Positions 8,322-17,253 of a DNA stretch of 64,000 nt are shown here, piece by piece. Within the stretch, counting starts at the first letter, position 1. Each line of letters begins with the position of its first letter. Both the position numbers and the translations under genes were made by a program. This DNA is from Chthonomonadaceae bacterium (lineage in GTDB: Bacteria > Armatimonadota > Fimbriimonadia > Fimbriimonadales > Fimbriimonadaceae), in contig CP054189.1 in NCBI GenBank assembly GCA_015709495.1, positions 1,922,001 to 1,986,000 of the forward strand, read 5' to 3'. The notes under the pieces were generated by a model that worked only from the letters and a program-made list of their open reading frames with translations, had not been told where the DNA came from and searched no databases.

Positions 8322-9731
8322 CTACGCGTCGGCGTACAAGAAGAACTCGTACGGGTGCGGCCGAATCGCGATCTGGTCGCATTCGTGCTTGAGCTTATGG
8401 CTGACGTACGTCTCGATGAGGTCGCTCGTGAAGACGTCGCCCTTGAGCAGGAACTCGTGATCGTCCACGAGCGCTTCCAACGTCGCCCGAAGCGATCCCG
8501 GCGTTTGCGCGATCTGGGCCTTTTCCTCCGGAGGGAGTTCGTAGAGGTCCTTGTCCATCGGTTCCGGCGGCTCGATGCGGTTCTGGATGCCGTCGATCCC
8601 CGCCATCAGACAAGCGGAAAACGCGAGGTACGGGTTGGCGGTGGGGTCCGGCGCGCGAAACTCGACGCGCTTGGCTTTCGGCGAGAGGCTGTACATCGGA
8701 ATCCGGACGCAGGCGGACCGGTTTCGCTGAGAGTACATGAGGTTGATCGGCGCCTCGTAGCCGGGCACCAAGCGGCGGTAACTGTTTGTCGTCGGGGCGC
8801 AGAAAGCAAGCAAGGCCGGGGCATGTCGCAACAGCCCTCCCACAAAGAAGCGCGCCGACTCAGACAGTCCTGCATATCCGGTTTCGTCGTACATCTGAGT
8901 TTCGCCGTTCTTCCAGATCGACATGTGGATGTGCATCCCGCTGCCGTTGTCGCCAAGGAGGGGTTTGGGCATAAAACAAGCGATGAGCCCATGCTCATAC
9001 GCCGTTTGCCGAACGACGTACTTGTACTTCATCATGTTGTCGGCGGTCTTGATGAGCGGGGCGAAACGGACGTCGATCTCGCACTGGCCCGCGGACGCGA
9101 CCTCGTGATGGTGGACCTCGACGTCGATCCCCACTTCCATGAGCTTCATCACGATCTCCGATCGCACGTCTTGGAGCTTGTCGACCGGCGGGCAAGGGAA
9201 GTAGCCGCCCTTGGGTCGAATCGTCCAGCCCGGGTTGCCCTCTTTGCAGCTATTCCAATGCGCTTCGACGCTGTCGATCTCGTAGTACGACCTTCGAGGG
9301 TCGTTGTCATAGGCAAGAGAATCGAACAAGAAGAACTCGGCCTCGGGGCCGAAATACGCCGTGTCGCCGATCCCGCTCGCCTTCAGATAGGCCTCGCACT
9401 TCTCGGCGACGTATCTCGGATCGCGCGAGTAGGGCTGCCGAGTGATGGGATCTTCGATCTTGCAGATGATCGCCGCCGTCGGGTGGGCATAGAACGGGTC
9501 CATGAAGACCGTGCCCGGATCAGGGACGAGCAGCATGTCGGACTCATTGATGGCTTGGAATCCGCGAATGCTCGAGCCGTCGAATCCAATTCCGGCTTCG
9601 AAAAGCTCTTCCGAGAAATCTTCCGCGGACATGGAGAAGTGTTGCCACATCCCAAACAGGTCGGTGAAGCGAATGTCGACAAACCTCGCTTCGTTTGCAT
9701 GAACAAGTGAGACGGCGTCTTTCGGTGTCAT
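8322..9731 (-). CDS. glnA: Glutamine synthetase, type I
   Basis: 469 residues, the usual length of class I enzymes that make glutamine from glutamate, ammonia and ATP. Visible motifs are the N-terminal MWQHFSM and GFDGSSIRGF, the Glu-rich metal site YFGPEAEFFLFDS, the ATP loop KPLLGDNGSGMHIHMS, and the arginine segment near NRSACVRIP and RVEFRAPDPTANPYLAF. The segment DKDLYELPPEEKAQ carries a tyrosine at residue 397, the position adenylylated in the enterobacterial GSI-beta enzymes, so control by adenylylation is likely. No adenylyltransferase gene is in the window. Confidence 0.97.
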   Translation of the reverse strand: MTPKDAVSLVHANEARFVDIRFTDLFGMWQHFSMSAEDFSEELFEAGIGFDGSSIRGFQAINESDMLLVPDPGTVFMDPFYAHPTAAIICKIEDPITRQPYSRDPRYVAEKCEAYLKASGIGDTAYFGPEAEFFLFDSLAYDNDPRRSYYEIDSVEAHWNSCKEGNPGWTIRPKGGYFPCPPVDKLQDVRSEIVMKLMEVGIDVEVHHHEVASAGQCEIDVRFAPLIKTADNMMKYKYVVRQTAYEHGLIACFMPKPLLGDNGSGMHIHMSIWKNGETQMYDETGYAGLSESARFFVGGLLRHAPALLAFCAPTTNSYRRLVPGYEAPINLMYSQRNRSACVRIPMYSLSPKAKRVEFRAPDPTANPYLAFSACLMAGIDGIQNRIEPPEPMDKDLYELPPEEKAQIAQTPGSLRATLEALVDDHEFLLKGDVFTSDLIETYVSHKLKHECDQIAIRPHPYEFFLYADA

Positions 9732-9938
9732 AGAGTCGTTCGATCCTCCCAGGGTAGGTGCAAAAGGCCTGGCCTTCGAGCACGGCCGAACCCAACTTCG
9801 AGGTTCGCTAGCGACCCCTCAGGGGCGACTTCGGGAAGTTCAGACTTCGGGCTGCCCACAGGCCCAAACTTGGCAACGGCGCCAAATCAACGGACGGATT
9901 CGCCACTCCAAACGTTGCAGGCAATCTATTCGCCCGCG

Positions 9939-11525
9939 TCAAGGAACGGCGGAGAGAAGCGTACCCCGTTCGAGGGCGGCTTGGGCGATCTCGTCGTGTT
10001 GCGGGAGATCGACCTTCGGGCACTCCAACGAGTCCGGACGGGCACAGCGATAAGCTTCGACTGCCTTCGCCTGCAGCCATCCCAATGCGCTTGAATAAAG
10101 CATCTGGGCGCAGCCGCCCACCCGGTGCGCCCTGAGCCGGGCCGACTGCTCGGCGAAATGAAGGATCGCAAGGTCCGCCAGGGCGCCCAAGTAGATCTGG
10201 TCCTCTTGGGGGCTCGCGAGCAATTTCAGGGCGAGATCGTGCGCGAAGCTCTGGGGGGAGCGGCCCTTACAACTCGACGCCGACTTCAGCAGCCTGGACG
10301 CGATGCTCACTCGGTTGATTTCGTTCGTTCCTTCGTAAATCCGGCTGATCCTGGCGTCGCGGTAATGCCGGGCCACGGGGAACTCTTCGGTGAAGCCGTA
10401 CCCGCCGAACACCTGCAGCGCTTCGTCGACGATGAAGCCCTGAGCCTCAGAGGCGAATACCTTGCAGGCGCTGCATTCCAACGCGAACTCCGCGGCCGCC
10501 CGCTGGTTTCCCTCGACCGTTCCGCCCCACTTCTCAAACGCGAGGTCGATCAAGTGGCCCGTCCGGTAGATCATCGACTCCGCCAAGAAGTACCGGATCG
10601 CAGACTCGGCGATCTTCTTGCGGATCAGCCCGAAGTTGCAGATTGGCTGTCCGAACTGCCTTCGCTCTTGGGAATACCGCAACGAGTTCTCGAAGGCATC
10701 CCGCGCGGGACCCAACGACATCGAAGACAGCTTGAACCGGCCAAGGTTGAGCGCATTGAGGGCGACGTAGTGACCCTTTCCGGGTTCATGGAGCAGGTTG
10801 CTGAGAGGTACTTCGACGTTTTCGAGGGTCACTCGCGCTGTCGAAGAACCCTTCAAACCCATCTTGTGCTCTTCGCGTTCGATGCGCACGCCGGCATAGT
10901 CTCGGTCGACCAAGAATGCGGCGAGCCCTTCGCCCTCGATCCGCGCGACAACAAGGAAGAGGTTGGCCCATTTCGCGTTCGAAACCCACATTTTCGACCC
11001 GTTGAGAAGCCAATGACCTCCCTCCCGTTTGGCTTGCGAACTGGCCGCGAGCGCGTCCGTGCCGCTGTTGGGTTCGCTGAGGCAGTACGCGGCCACCCAC
11101 TCGCCAGATAGGACCTTCGGGAGGTACTTGTGTTTTTGCGGCTCCGTTCCATAGAGAGAAAGGCCGAGTTGACCGATTCCGCTGGTCACCCCCGCAGTAA
11201 CGCTGAAGGAGGCGTTCAGACTGAGCATCTCGATGATTCGAGCTGCGAGGTTCTTGCCCAGACCCAATCCTCCATATTCCTCGGCGGCGTCGATGCCCAA
11301 GAGCCCGAGTTGGCCCGCCTTTCGAATGAGGTCCGGCATCAAACCGTCTTCCTGCTTTTCGATCCTTTCGACCAGCGGGAGAACCTCTTTGCGGGAGAAT
11401 TGCTCGGCCGTCGCGACCATCATCGATTCATCGGAACTGAAGTCCTCGACAGAAAAGACCTGACTCGGCTCCTCATAAAAAAAGGACCCTCCCGACTCCA
11501 ATTGTTGAGATCGCTCTCCCAGCAT
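9939..11525 (-). CDS. Acyl-CoA dehydrogenase, long (VLCAD/ACAD9-like) form
   Basis: 528 residues against about 380 for short-chain enzymes; the extra C-terminal ~130 residues form a helical extension like that of very-long-chain acyl-CoA dehydrogenases. The FAD and substrate signatures are present: AAYCLSEPNSGTDALA, GSKMWVSNAKWANLF, QERRQFGQPICNFG, QVFGGYGFTEEFPVARHYRDA and RISRIYEGTNEINR, whose YEG glutamate is the usual catalytic base in this family. It should introduce the alpha-beta double bond in fatty acyl-CoA. It is followed by glnA 207 bases on; that gap shows no gene. Confidence 0.93.
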   Translation of the reverse strand: MLGERSQQLESGGSFFYEEPSQVFSVEDFSSDESMMVATAEQFSRKEVLPLVERIEKQEDGLMPDLIRKAGQLGLLGIDAAEEYGGLGLGKNLAARIIEMLSLNASFSVTAGVTSGIGQLGLSLYGTEPQKHKYLPKVLSGEWVAAYCLSEPNSGTDALAASSQAKREGGHWLLNGSKMWVSNAKWANLFLVVARIEGEGLAAFLVDRDYAGVRIEREEHKMGLKGSSTARVTLENVEVPLSNLLHEPGKGHYVALNALNLGRFKLSSMSLGPARDAFENSLRYSQERRQFGQPICNFGLIRKKIAESAIRYFLAESMIYRTGHLIDLAFEKWGGTVEGNQRAAAEFALECSACKVFASEAQGFIVDEALQVFGGYGFTEEFPVARHYRDARISRIYEGTNEINRVSIASRLLKSASSCKGRSPQSFAHDLALKLLASPQEDQIYLGALADLAILHFAEQSARLRAHRVGGCAQMLYSSALGWLQAKAVEAYRCARPDSLECPKVDLPQHDEIAQAALERGTLLSAVP

Positions 11526-11618
11526 GATTTCGAATACTCCGTAGAGGAAGACAGGCGCGGACGGCTTCCGTCTCGCCGATTGTAGCCTACCGGAGCCGGT
11601 ACGGAGAAGTCCGGAAGG

Positions 11619-11624
11619 TATTAT
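11619..11624 (+). promoter_or_regulatory. -10 element of the tRNA promoter
   Basis: TATTAT, one base off the sigma-70 consensus, ends ten bases before the tRNA. No convincing -35 box is seen at the expected distance. Confidence 0.45.
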
Positions 11625-11633
11625 CCGCCGCAG

Positions 11634-11709
11634 GGGCCTGTAGCTCAGAGGTTAGAGCGTGCGGCTCATAACCGCTTGGTCTCGGGTTCGAATCCCGACG
11701 GGCCCACCA
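11634..11709 (+). tRNA. tRNA with CAT anticodon, probably tRNA-Ile2 (lysidine-modified)
   Basis: A 76-base cloverleaf with encoded CCA. The acceptor stem is GGGCCTG with CGGGCCC, the D arm is GCTC/GAGC, the anticodon loop is CTCATAA and the T arm is TCGGG/CCCGA around TTCGAAT. The discriminator base is A. The normal G1-C72 pair argues against initiator tRNA. C4-G69 and C5-G68 are the acceptor pairs TilS uses to select Ile2, and the stem-variable segment CGCTTGGTC matches E. coli Ile2 rather than elongator Met. The first anticodon-stem pair is a T-T mismatch. Confidence 0.9.
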
Positions 11710-11779
11710 CCCCGCCCCGATGTCTTAACGGTCTCTTCGCCTAGCGAAGCGTTGCCACTTAGGTATACAGTTCCCTTTA

Positions 11780-13354
11780 ATGAAGGGTCTTCACCTGATT
11801 GGGGTTTTCGTTTCCTTCGTCCTTGGACTCGCGCTTGGGTTCGCTCAGGAGTTCACCCTGACCGTGCTGCACACGAACGACATGCATGCTCGATTCGAGC
11901 CGTCGAAGGTGGGCGGCCAGATGCTGGGTGGCTATTCGAGGCTGGCCACGCTGATCGATCGGCATCGAAAGTTCGACCCTAATGCCATCGTGCTGAACGC
12001 AGGGGACACCTTTCAAGGGACGCTGTACTTCAACGTTTACGAGGGACTCGCCGACGCCGCGTTCATGAATTACGTTCGTTTCGATTCGATGGCGGCGGGC
12101 AACCATGAGTTCGACCGCGGCCCCGAGGTCTTCGCTCGATTCCTCGATCGCGTGTCGTTTCCGGTTCTTGCCGCGAACTTGGACGTATCGAACGAGCCAG
12201 CCCTTTTTGGGAAACTGATGCCGAGCACGATTCTCGAAGTGGGAGGCGAGAAGGTCGGCGTCGTGGGGGCTGTCACTCCCGATTTGCCTTCGATTAGTTC
12301 GCCCGGTCCCAACGTGAAGCTCAAACCACTCGTGCCCAGCGTCCAGACGGAAATCGACCAGCTCGCCGCCAAAGGCATCGACAAGGTGATCGTGCTGTCC
12401 CACGTTGGGTATTCGGACGAGCAGCAACTCGCGCGCGATCTGCGGGGCGCGGACATGATCGTGGGCGGGCACAGCCACTCCTTATTGGGTTCGTTTGAAG
12501 GGTTCGATCTGCCTAAGCCTTTGGGGCCTTATCCGACCGTCGTCACCCACTCGAACGGCGAGCGCGTTCTAGTCGTTCAGGCTTGGGAATGGGGCAAGGT
12601 ATTGGGGCGGATTCAAGTGGTTTTCGACGCTTCCGGAAAGGTTGCGCGGTGGAGCGGCGGCGATCCGATCCCGGTCGTGGAGTCGGTTGCGGAGGACCCC
12701 TTCATCGCGAGCTTCATCGCCGCCCTGAAGAAGCCGATCGAGGCGATGCAATCGGAGGTCGTCGGCGAGCTTTCTTCCGACGCGGGCTTCCCCCAAGGCA
12801 CCGCCCGGACCGGCGAAAACAGCATGGGCAACCTCATCGCTGACGCTTATCTGAGGGCAGTGAAGAACTCCGGCGCAAAGGCTGGATTTGCCAACGGAGG
12901 TGGGGTGAGAGCGCCGCTCGAGAAGGGGCCAGTGACCTATGGCCAGGCGATCACCGTCGTGCCGTTCAACAACACGCTCGTCCTCTTGGACCTTACGGGA
13001 GCGGAGATCCGAGCGATGCTGGAACACGGCGTGTCGAAGCACCCCGAAGGATCGGGAGCCTTGATTCACCCTTCGTCGGGAACGCGGTATGCCGCCGATG
13101 TTCGCAAACCTGCGGGCCAGAGGGTTACCGAAGTCTGGATCGACGGCGAGCGGCTCGAGCTCCAAGCGACGTACCGGGTTGTGGTCAACAGCTTCATGGC
13201 CTCAGGCGGGGATGCCCATGAGGTCCTGAAACTCGCTCAAGGTCGCCGACTTGATACTGGGATCGTCGATATCGACGCGCTCGTCGAGTACCTGAAAGCC
13301 CACCGTCCGCTGGAAGCGAAGCTGGAGGGGCGAATCCGGGTCCTGGGTTTGTAG
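11780..13354 (+). CDS. Secreted 5'-nucleotidase/2',3'-cyclic phosphodiesterase family (UshA-like)
   Basis: 524 residues with a signal peptide (MKGLHLIGVFVSFVLGLALG). The N-terminal metallophosphatase domain shows LHTNDMHA, NAGDTFQGT, AAGNHEFD, LSHVGYSDE and VGGHSHS, the five dinuclear metal motifs. The C-terminal nucleotide-binding domain shows the ENSMGNLIADAYL, FANGGGVRAP and VVNSFMASGGD segments of the 5_nucleotid_C family. It probably releases phosphate and nucleosides from extracellular nucleotides. The ATG lies just after TATACA, a possible -10 box, and no clear ribosome site is visible, so the leader may be very short. It converges with lepB. Confidence 0.93.
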   Translation: MKGLHLIGVFVSFVLGLALGFAQEFTLTVLHTNDMHARFEPSKVGGQMLGGYSRLATLIDRHRKFDPNAIVLNAGDTFQGTLYFNVYEGLADAAFMNYVRFDSMAAGNHEFDRGPEVFARFLDRVSFPVLAANLDVSNEPALFGKLMPSTILEVGGEKVGVVGAVTPDLPSISSPGPNVKLKPLVPSVQTEIDQLAAKGIDKVIVLSHVGYSDEQQLARDLRGADMIVGGHSHSLLGSFEGFDLPKPLGPYPTVVTHSNGERVLVVQAWEWGKVLGRIQVVFDASGKVARWSGGDPIPVVESVAEDPFIASFIAALKKPIEAMQSEVVGELSSDAGFPQGTARTGENSMGNLIADAYLRAVKNSGAKAGFANGGGVRAPLEKGPVTYGQAITVVPFNNTLVLLDLTGAEIRAMLEHGVSKHPEGSGALIHPSSGTRYAADVRKPAGQRVTEVWIDGERLELQATYRVVVNSFMASGGDAHEVLKLAQGRRLDTGIVDIDALVEYLKAHRPLEAKLEGRIRVLGL

Positions 13355-13359
13355 CTCGC

Positions 13360-14310
13360 CTACCGCGTCTTTCCGATCCGCTTGATCGGCAGCCAGATGA
13401 ACTCGCTTCGTCCGATGATGTCCTGTTCTCGCACGAGACCCCAAAAACGACCGTCGAACGACTCCTGGCGGTTGTCGCCGATCATCAAGTAGTGCCCCGG
13501 CGGGATTCGAGCCGGTGGCGCGCTCTCGAGTTCGTCGATAAGCCGCCTTTCCTGTTCCGAGAGTTCGTCCGGACTCTTCCAATCGGATCCGATCGGTTCG
13601 TTCGGGTTGGCTCCGGCACCGAGGCCGACCGCGAACGGTTTGGCGATGGGGCTCCGGTAGTTGGGCATCCCATGAAAGTCGTTGATGACCGGGATGAACT
13701 TGCCCTTCCAAGCCTCATAAGTGCCGTCGTACTGCACGAGTTTGAAGTCGAACGTGTTCTCGCCTCGACGGTAGCTCTCTTGCGCGGGCTCGCCGTTGCG
13801 ATACAGCGTCCCTGCCCGGATCTCGATCAGGTCACCACCGACTCCGATGCACCTCTTGATGAAGTCCACCTTAGGCTCGCCGTCTTCGTCGATCTGGTTG
13901 GGTTGGCAAGCGAAGGCGGGCGGCCGAAACACGACGATGTCGCCCGATTTCGGACTCGTATATCGATAGACCGCTTTGTTGGCGATGATGAAGTCGTTTT
14001 CGAGAAGCGTGTCCTTCATCGATCCGGAGGGGATGCGAAACGCCTGAATCCCAAAAGGCCGGATGAGGAGAAAGACGACGACCGCGGCGTAGATGAGCGC
14101 GTCCAGCCCCTCGTTGAAGAACCGCGCGGCCCGATAAGCTCCACCCCGGCGATGAGGCTCGGTCTTCGTGAGATAGGGGAACACTGCCAGCCGCAGGACC
14201 GTACAAACGCCGACAAACAAGACAACCTTGCTCAGGGGAGTGCGCGCCAGGTTGTCGATGAAGACTTCGAACCCGCCAGGTTCGCCCAACTGGGCCAGCA
14301 ACGCGTTCAC
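13360..14310 (-). CDS. lepB: Signal peptidase I
   Basis: 316 residues from a GTG, with AAGG of the ribosome site inside the end of rplS, 3 bases after the rplS stop. Two hydrophobic segments lie at about 28-48 and 70-90, followed by the catalytic Ser97 in IPSGSMKDTL and the catalytic Lys152 in FIKRCIGVGGD. The late box GHYLMIGDNRQESFDGRFWG is also present. It removes signal peptides from exported proteins at the outer face of the membrane, and the window codes for many such substrates. It forms the trmD-rplS-lepB unit with the two genes before it. Confidence 0.95.
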   Translation of the reverse strand: MNALLAQLGEPGGFEVFIDNLARTPLSKVVLFVGVCTVLRLAVFPYLTKTEPHRRGGAYRAARFFNEGLDALIYAAVVVFLLIRPFGIQAFRIPSGSMKDTLLENDFIIANKAVYRYTSPKSGDIVVFRPPAFACQPNQIDEDGEPKVDFIKRCIGVGGDLIEIRAGTLYRNGEPAQESYRRGENTFDFKLVQYDGTYEAWKGKFIPVINDFHGMPNYRSPIAKPFAVGLGAGANPNEPIGSDWKSPDELSEQERRLIDELESAPPARIPPGHYLMIGDNRQESFDGRFWGLVREQDIIGRSEFIWLPIKRIGKTR

Positions 14311-14313
14311 GGC

Positions 14314-14664
14314 TTACCTTTTCTCGCGGATTCGAGCTTCCTTGCCCACCTTATCGCGCAAGTAGAACAGCTTAGCCCTTCGAACTCGGCCTCGCCGAAC
14401 GATCTCGAACTTCGCGAAATTGGGCGAGTGGACCGGAAAGCTCCGCTCGACGCCCACCCCGTTGCTCATCTTCCGCAGCAAGATGGTCTTGGCCACTCCA
14501 CCGTTCTTGACGGCGATGCAGGTTCCCTCGAAAATCTGAATGCGTTCCTTGCCGCCTTCCCGTACCTTTACGTGAGCGCGGACGGTGTCGCCGGGTCGGA
14601 AGTCGGGTAGCTCGGGCTTGAGGCAGGGCTCAGCAATACTCGTTACAATCGCTTGTTTGGACAT
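14314..14664 (-). CDS. rplS: Ribosomal protein L19
   Basis: 116 residues, the normal length. Family signatures are [26 protein letters not shown] and [13 protein letters not shown], followed by the basic end [24 protein letters not shown]19 sits at the 30S-50S interface of the ribosome. The gene lies between trmD and lepB, an order shared with many bacteria, although rpsP and rimM, the usual genes before trmD, are absent here. Confidence 0.97.
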   Translation of the reverse strand: MSKQAIVTSIAEPCLKPELPDFRPGDTVRAHVKVREGGKERIQIFEGTCIAVKNGGVAKTILLRKMSNGVGVERSFPVHSPNFAKFEIVRRGRVRRAKLFYLRDKVGKEARIREKR

Positions 14665-14712
14665 CTTAGAACACTCCGCTCACCCTAACCGGGGACGGCA
14701 AGACTCTCGAAC

Positions 14713-15429
14713 TCAGGAGGATAGCATATCGAGGTCGCCCTTCGCTATGGGCGCTCGGCAGAATAGGTCGGGCCGTTGCGACCGCGTCAGGATCAAGGAT
14801 TGCCGACGCCGCCAGAGTCGCACGGCCTCATGATTCCCTGAGTAGAGAACCTCGGGCACGTTTCTACCTTCGAACTCCCGAGGTCCGGAATACTGCGGGG
14901 CCGACAGCAAGCCGTCGCTATGAGTGTCCTGGAGGAGGCTTTCAGGCGAGCCGAGAACTCCCTCTACGAGGCGCGAAACAGCGTCGATTACGATCAGCGC
15001 AGGCAGTTCGCCTCCCGTCAAGACGTAATCGCCCACCGAGAGGACGTGCGTCGCCCACTTGTCGATGACGCGTTGGTCGATGCCCTCGTAGCGGCCACAG
15101 ACGAGAACGATATGGTCCTTCGAGGCAAGCTCGCTCGCGACGCTCTGGGTGAAGGGTCGTCCGCGCGGGTCGAGAAATACGACTGCCGCTTCCGGGCTGG
15201 GGCCGCAGGAGCGAATCGCTCGGTCGATCGGTTCCGGAAGCATGACCATTCCGGCCCCTCCTCCGATCGGCTTGTCGTCGACGGTCTTGCGGGCGTCGTC
15301 GGCGAAGTCTCGCGGGTTTGCGGTCCCCACCTGAATGAGCTCGGCCGCCTGCGCGCGCTGCAAGATGGACTCGCCGAGGACCGAGTGAATCATCTGGGGG
15401 AAAAGGGTAACAATATCGAATCGGATCAT
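14713..15429 (-). CDS. trmD: tRNA (guanine-37-N1)-methyltransferase
   Basis: 238 residues from the ATG at 15429. The frame stays open to 15540, but the family begins at MIRFDIVTLFPQMI, and the longer form would overlap the start of gcvH on the other strand. SPOUT-fold signatures are FADDARKTVDDKPIGGGAGMV, LVCGRYEGIDQRV, the knot segment SVGDYVLTGGELPALVxxD (here with I) and LLSAPQYSGPREFEG. It methylates G37 beside the anticodon to prevent frameshifting. It is first in the trmD-rplS-lepB unit and divergent from gcvH. Confidence 0.95.
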   Translation of the reverse strand: MIRFDIVTLFPQMIHSVLGESILQRAQAAELIQVGTANPRDFADDARKTVDDKPIGGGAGMVMLPEPIDRAIRSCGPSPEAAVVFLDPRGRPFTQSVASELASKDHIVLVCGRYEGIDQRVIDKWATHVLSVGDYVLTGGELPALIVIDAVSRLVEGVLGSPESLLQDTHSDGLLSAPQYSGPREFEGRNVPEVLYSGNHEAVRLWRRRQSLILTRSQRPDLFCRAPIAKGDLDMLSS

Positions 15430-15501
15430 CGGAACCGCCTGGTTGCGCAGCCGCTGGCGAAGGGTAGAATCGACTCGTGATCCCCGCTTTGAGGAGCGAA
15501 T

Positions 15502-15882
15502 GTGAACGTCCCAGACCATCTCAAGTACGCTAAGACCCACGAATGGGTGTTGTTCGAAGGCGACATCGCCACCGTCGGCATTACTGATTATGCTCAGTCC
15601 GAACTCGGAGACGTCGTTTATGTCGACCTGCCGTCCCCTGGCAAGATCGTGGCGAAGGGCGATACGCTCGGTTCGGTGGAAAGCGTCAAGACGGTTTCCG
15701 ACATTTATGCGCCGCTCGGAGGCGAGGTTGTCGAGGTGAACGAATCCTTGGGTGCGCAGAGCGAGCTCGTCAACACCGATCCTTATGGAAACGGTTGGAT
15801 GGTCAAGGTTCGCCTCGGGGACGGGGGCGACGCCGCCGAACTCCTCGACGCGGAATCGTACAAGGCGATTGTAGAGGGCTGA
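15502..15882 (+). CDS. gcvH: Glycine cleavage system H protein
   Basis: 126 residues from a GTG with a strong ribosome site, GAGGAG, five bases upstream; an ATG overlapping it by two bases is immediately followed by a stop. The lipoyl domain shows THEWV, VGITDYAQSELGDVVYVDLP and the lipoylated lysine, Lys63, in VESVKTVSDIYAP. H protein carries the aminomethyl group between the P, T and L proteins. gcvPA starts four bases later. The partner gene gcvPB and a likely lipoyl-attachment enzyme lie at 34-36 kb. Confidence 0.97.
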   Translation: MNVPDHLKYAKTHEWVLFEGDIATVGITDYAQSELGDVVYVDLPSPGKIVAKGDTLGSVESVKTVSDIYAPLGGEVVEVNESLGAQSELVNTDPYGNGWMVKVRLGDGGDAAELLDAESYKAIVEG

Positions 15883-15886
15883 TCGA

Positions 15887-17236
15887 GTGCACCCTTACAT
15901 CCCGCATACGGACGCCGACCGCGACGAGATGCTCGAAGTGATCGGCGCGAAGTCCATCGAAGAACTGTTTGCCGCCATTCCCCCCGAGCTTCGCATCCAG
16001 GGAGATTTGAACGTTCCCGAAGGGCTCGACGAGCACCGGCTCCTCGCCCATGTGTTCGGGCTTTCTCGGAAGAATAAGAGCCTCTTGACCGACCTCGTTT
16101 GCTTCCTTGGCGCGGGCATTTACGACCGGTACATTCCTGCGACAATCGGGGCGATTCTGAGTCGAGGCGAGTTCCTCACAGCCTACACGCCCTACCAACC
16201 TGAACTGTCGCAAGGGTACTTGCAGACCATTTACGAGTTTCAAACCATGGTCGCGGAACTCTATGGGATGGAGGTCGCGAACGCCTCGATGTACGATGGT
16301 TCGACCGCGATGGCCGAGGCCGCGATCCTCGCCCACGGGGTCACTGGCCGCGATCGAGTGTTGATTGCCGAGTCGGTCCATCCGCACTACCGCGAGGTGA
16401 TGCGTACCTACGGTTGGTCCGCGGGTCTCGAAATCGTAGAGGCGCCGATCGACATGCGGCGGGGTCGAATCGACAGTGGGGCGCTCTCGTCCGCCGACTC
16501 CAACCCGGCTTGCATCGTCGTGCAGTCTCCCAACTTCTTTGGAGGGATCGAAGACCTCGCGGCGTTGGGCGCTATCGCCAAGGAGTCGGGAGCGCTGTTC
16601 ATCGTAGTCGCAGACCCGATTTCGTGCGCGCTGCTTCCCCCGCCGGCCGAATTCGGGGCCGACATCGTTGTGGGCGAGGGCCAGCCGTTGGGAATCGCAA
16701 TGGGATTTGGCGGCCCCGCTTTGGGTCTCTTCGCCTGCAAAGCCGAGCACGTTCGCCGGATTCCAGGGCGAATCGTTGGCCGCACCGAGGATCACGACGG
16801 CAATCCTGGCTTCGTGATGACGCTACGGACCCGCGAACAGGACATTCGACGAGAAAGGGCGACCTCCAACATCTGCACCAACGAGGCGCTGATGGCTCTT
16901 GCGGCCACGGTGTACATGAGCGCTCTCGGCAAGAACGGGATGAGGAAGGTGGCCGAATCGACGGTTCGGAACACCCAGTATGCCATCGAGCGGCTTTGTC
17001 GAGCGGGCGGAAAGCTCCGCTTCGAAACCAAGGTGTTCGGCGAGTTTGTTCTCGAACTGCCCAAGGACGCCACTGAAGTGCAGGAAGCGTTGCTCGACAA
17101 GGGCATTCTCGCGGGCCTGCCTCTTGGGCCCATCAAGCCAGAACTCTCCAACTGCCTTCTCGTTGCCGTAACGGAAACACGCACGCGACGGGAAATCGAT
17201 CAATACGCCGATCGGCTGGCTGAGGCGCTCGCTTGA
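15887..17236 (+). CDS. gcvPA: Glycine dehydrogenase (decarboxylating) subunit 1
   Basis: 449 residues from a GTG, four bases after gcvH. It is the N-terminal half of the split P protein: YIPHTDADRDEML at the start, FLGAGIYDRYIPATI, TAYTPYQPELSQGYLQTIYEFQTM and NASMYDGSTAMAEA in the body. It pairs with GcvPB (34000-35538), which holds the PLP lysine, to decarboxylate glycine. A two-subunit P protein is the norm in many Gram-positive and deep-branching bacteria. The pair is unlinked here, with 17 kb between the genes. Confidence 0.96.
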   Translation: MHPYIPHTDADRDEMLEVIGAKSIEELFAAIPPELRIQGDLNVPEGLDEHRLLAHVFGLSRKNKSLLTDLVCFLGAGIYDRYIPATIGAILSRGEFLTAYTPYQPELSQGYLQTIYEFQTMVAELYGMEVANASMYDGSTAMAEAAILAHGVTGRDRVLIAESVHPHYREVMRTYGWSAGLEIVEAPIDMRRGRIDSGALSSADSNPACIVVQSPNFFGGIEDLAALGAIAKESGALFIVVADPISCALLPPPAEFGADIVVGEGQPLGIAMGFGGPALGLFACKAEHVRRIPGRIVGRTEDHDGNPGFVMTLRTREQDIRRERATSNICTNEALMALAATVYMSALGKNGMRKVAESTVRNTQYAIERLCRAGGKLRFETKVFGEFVLELPKDATEVQEALLDKGILAGLPLGPIKPELSNCLLVAVTETRTRREIDQYADRLAEALA

Positions 17237-17253
17237 CCGGGCGATGAGATGCC

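Noticed and set aside
9732-9938. Terminator or riboswitch in the 207-base gap before glnA
   Set aside because: Only a 4-bp GC hairpin (around 9815-9825) and scattered short repeats are seen, with no T tract and no known leader motif.
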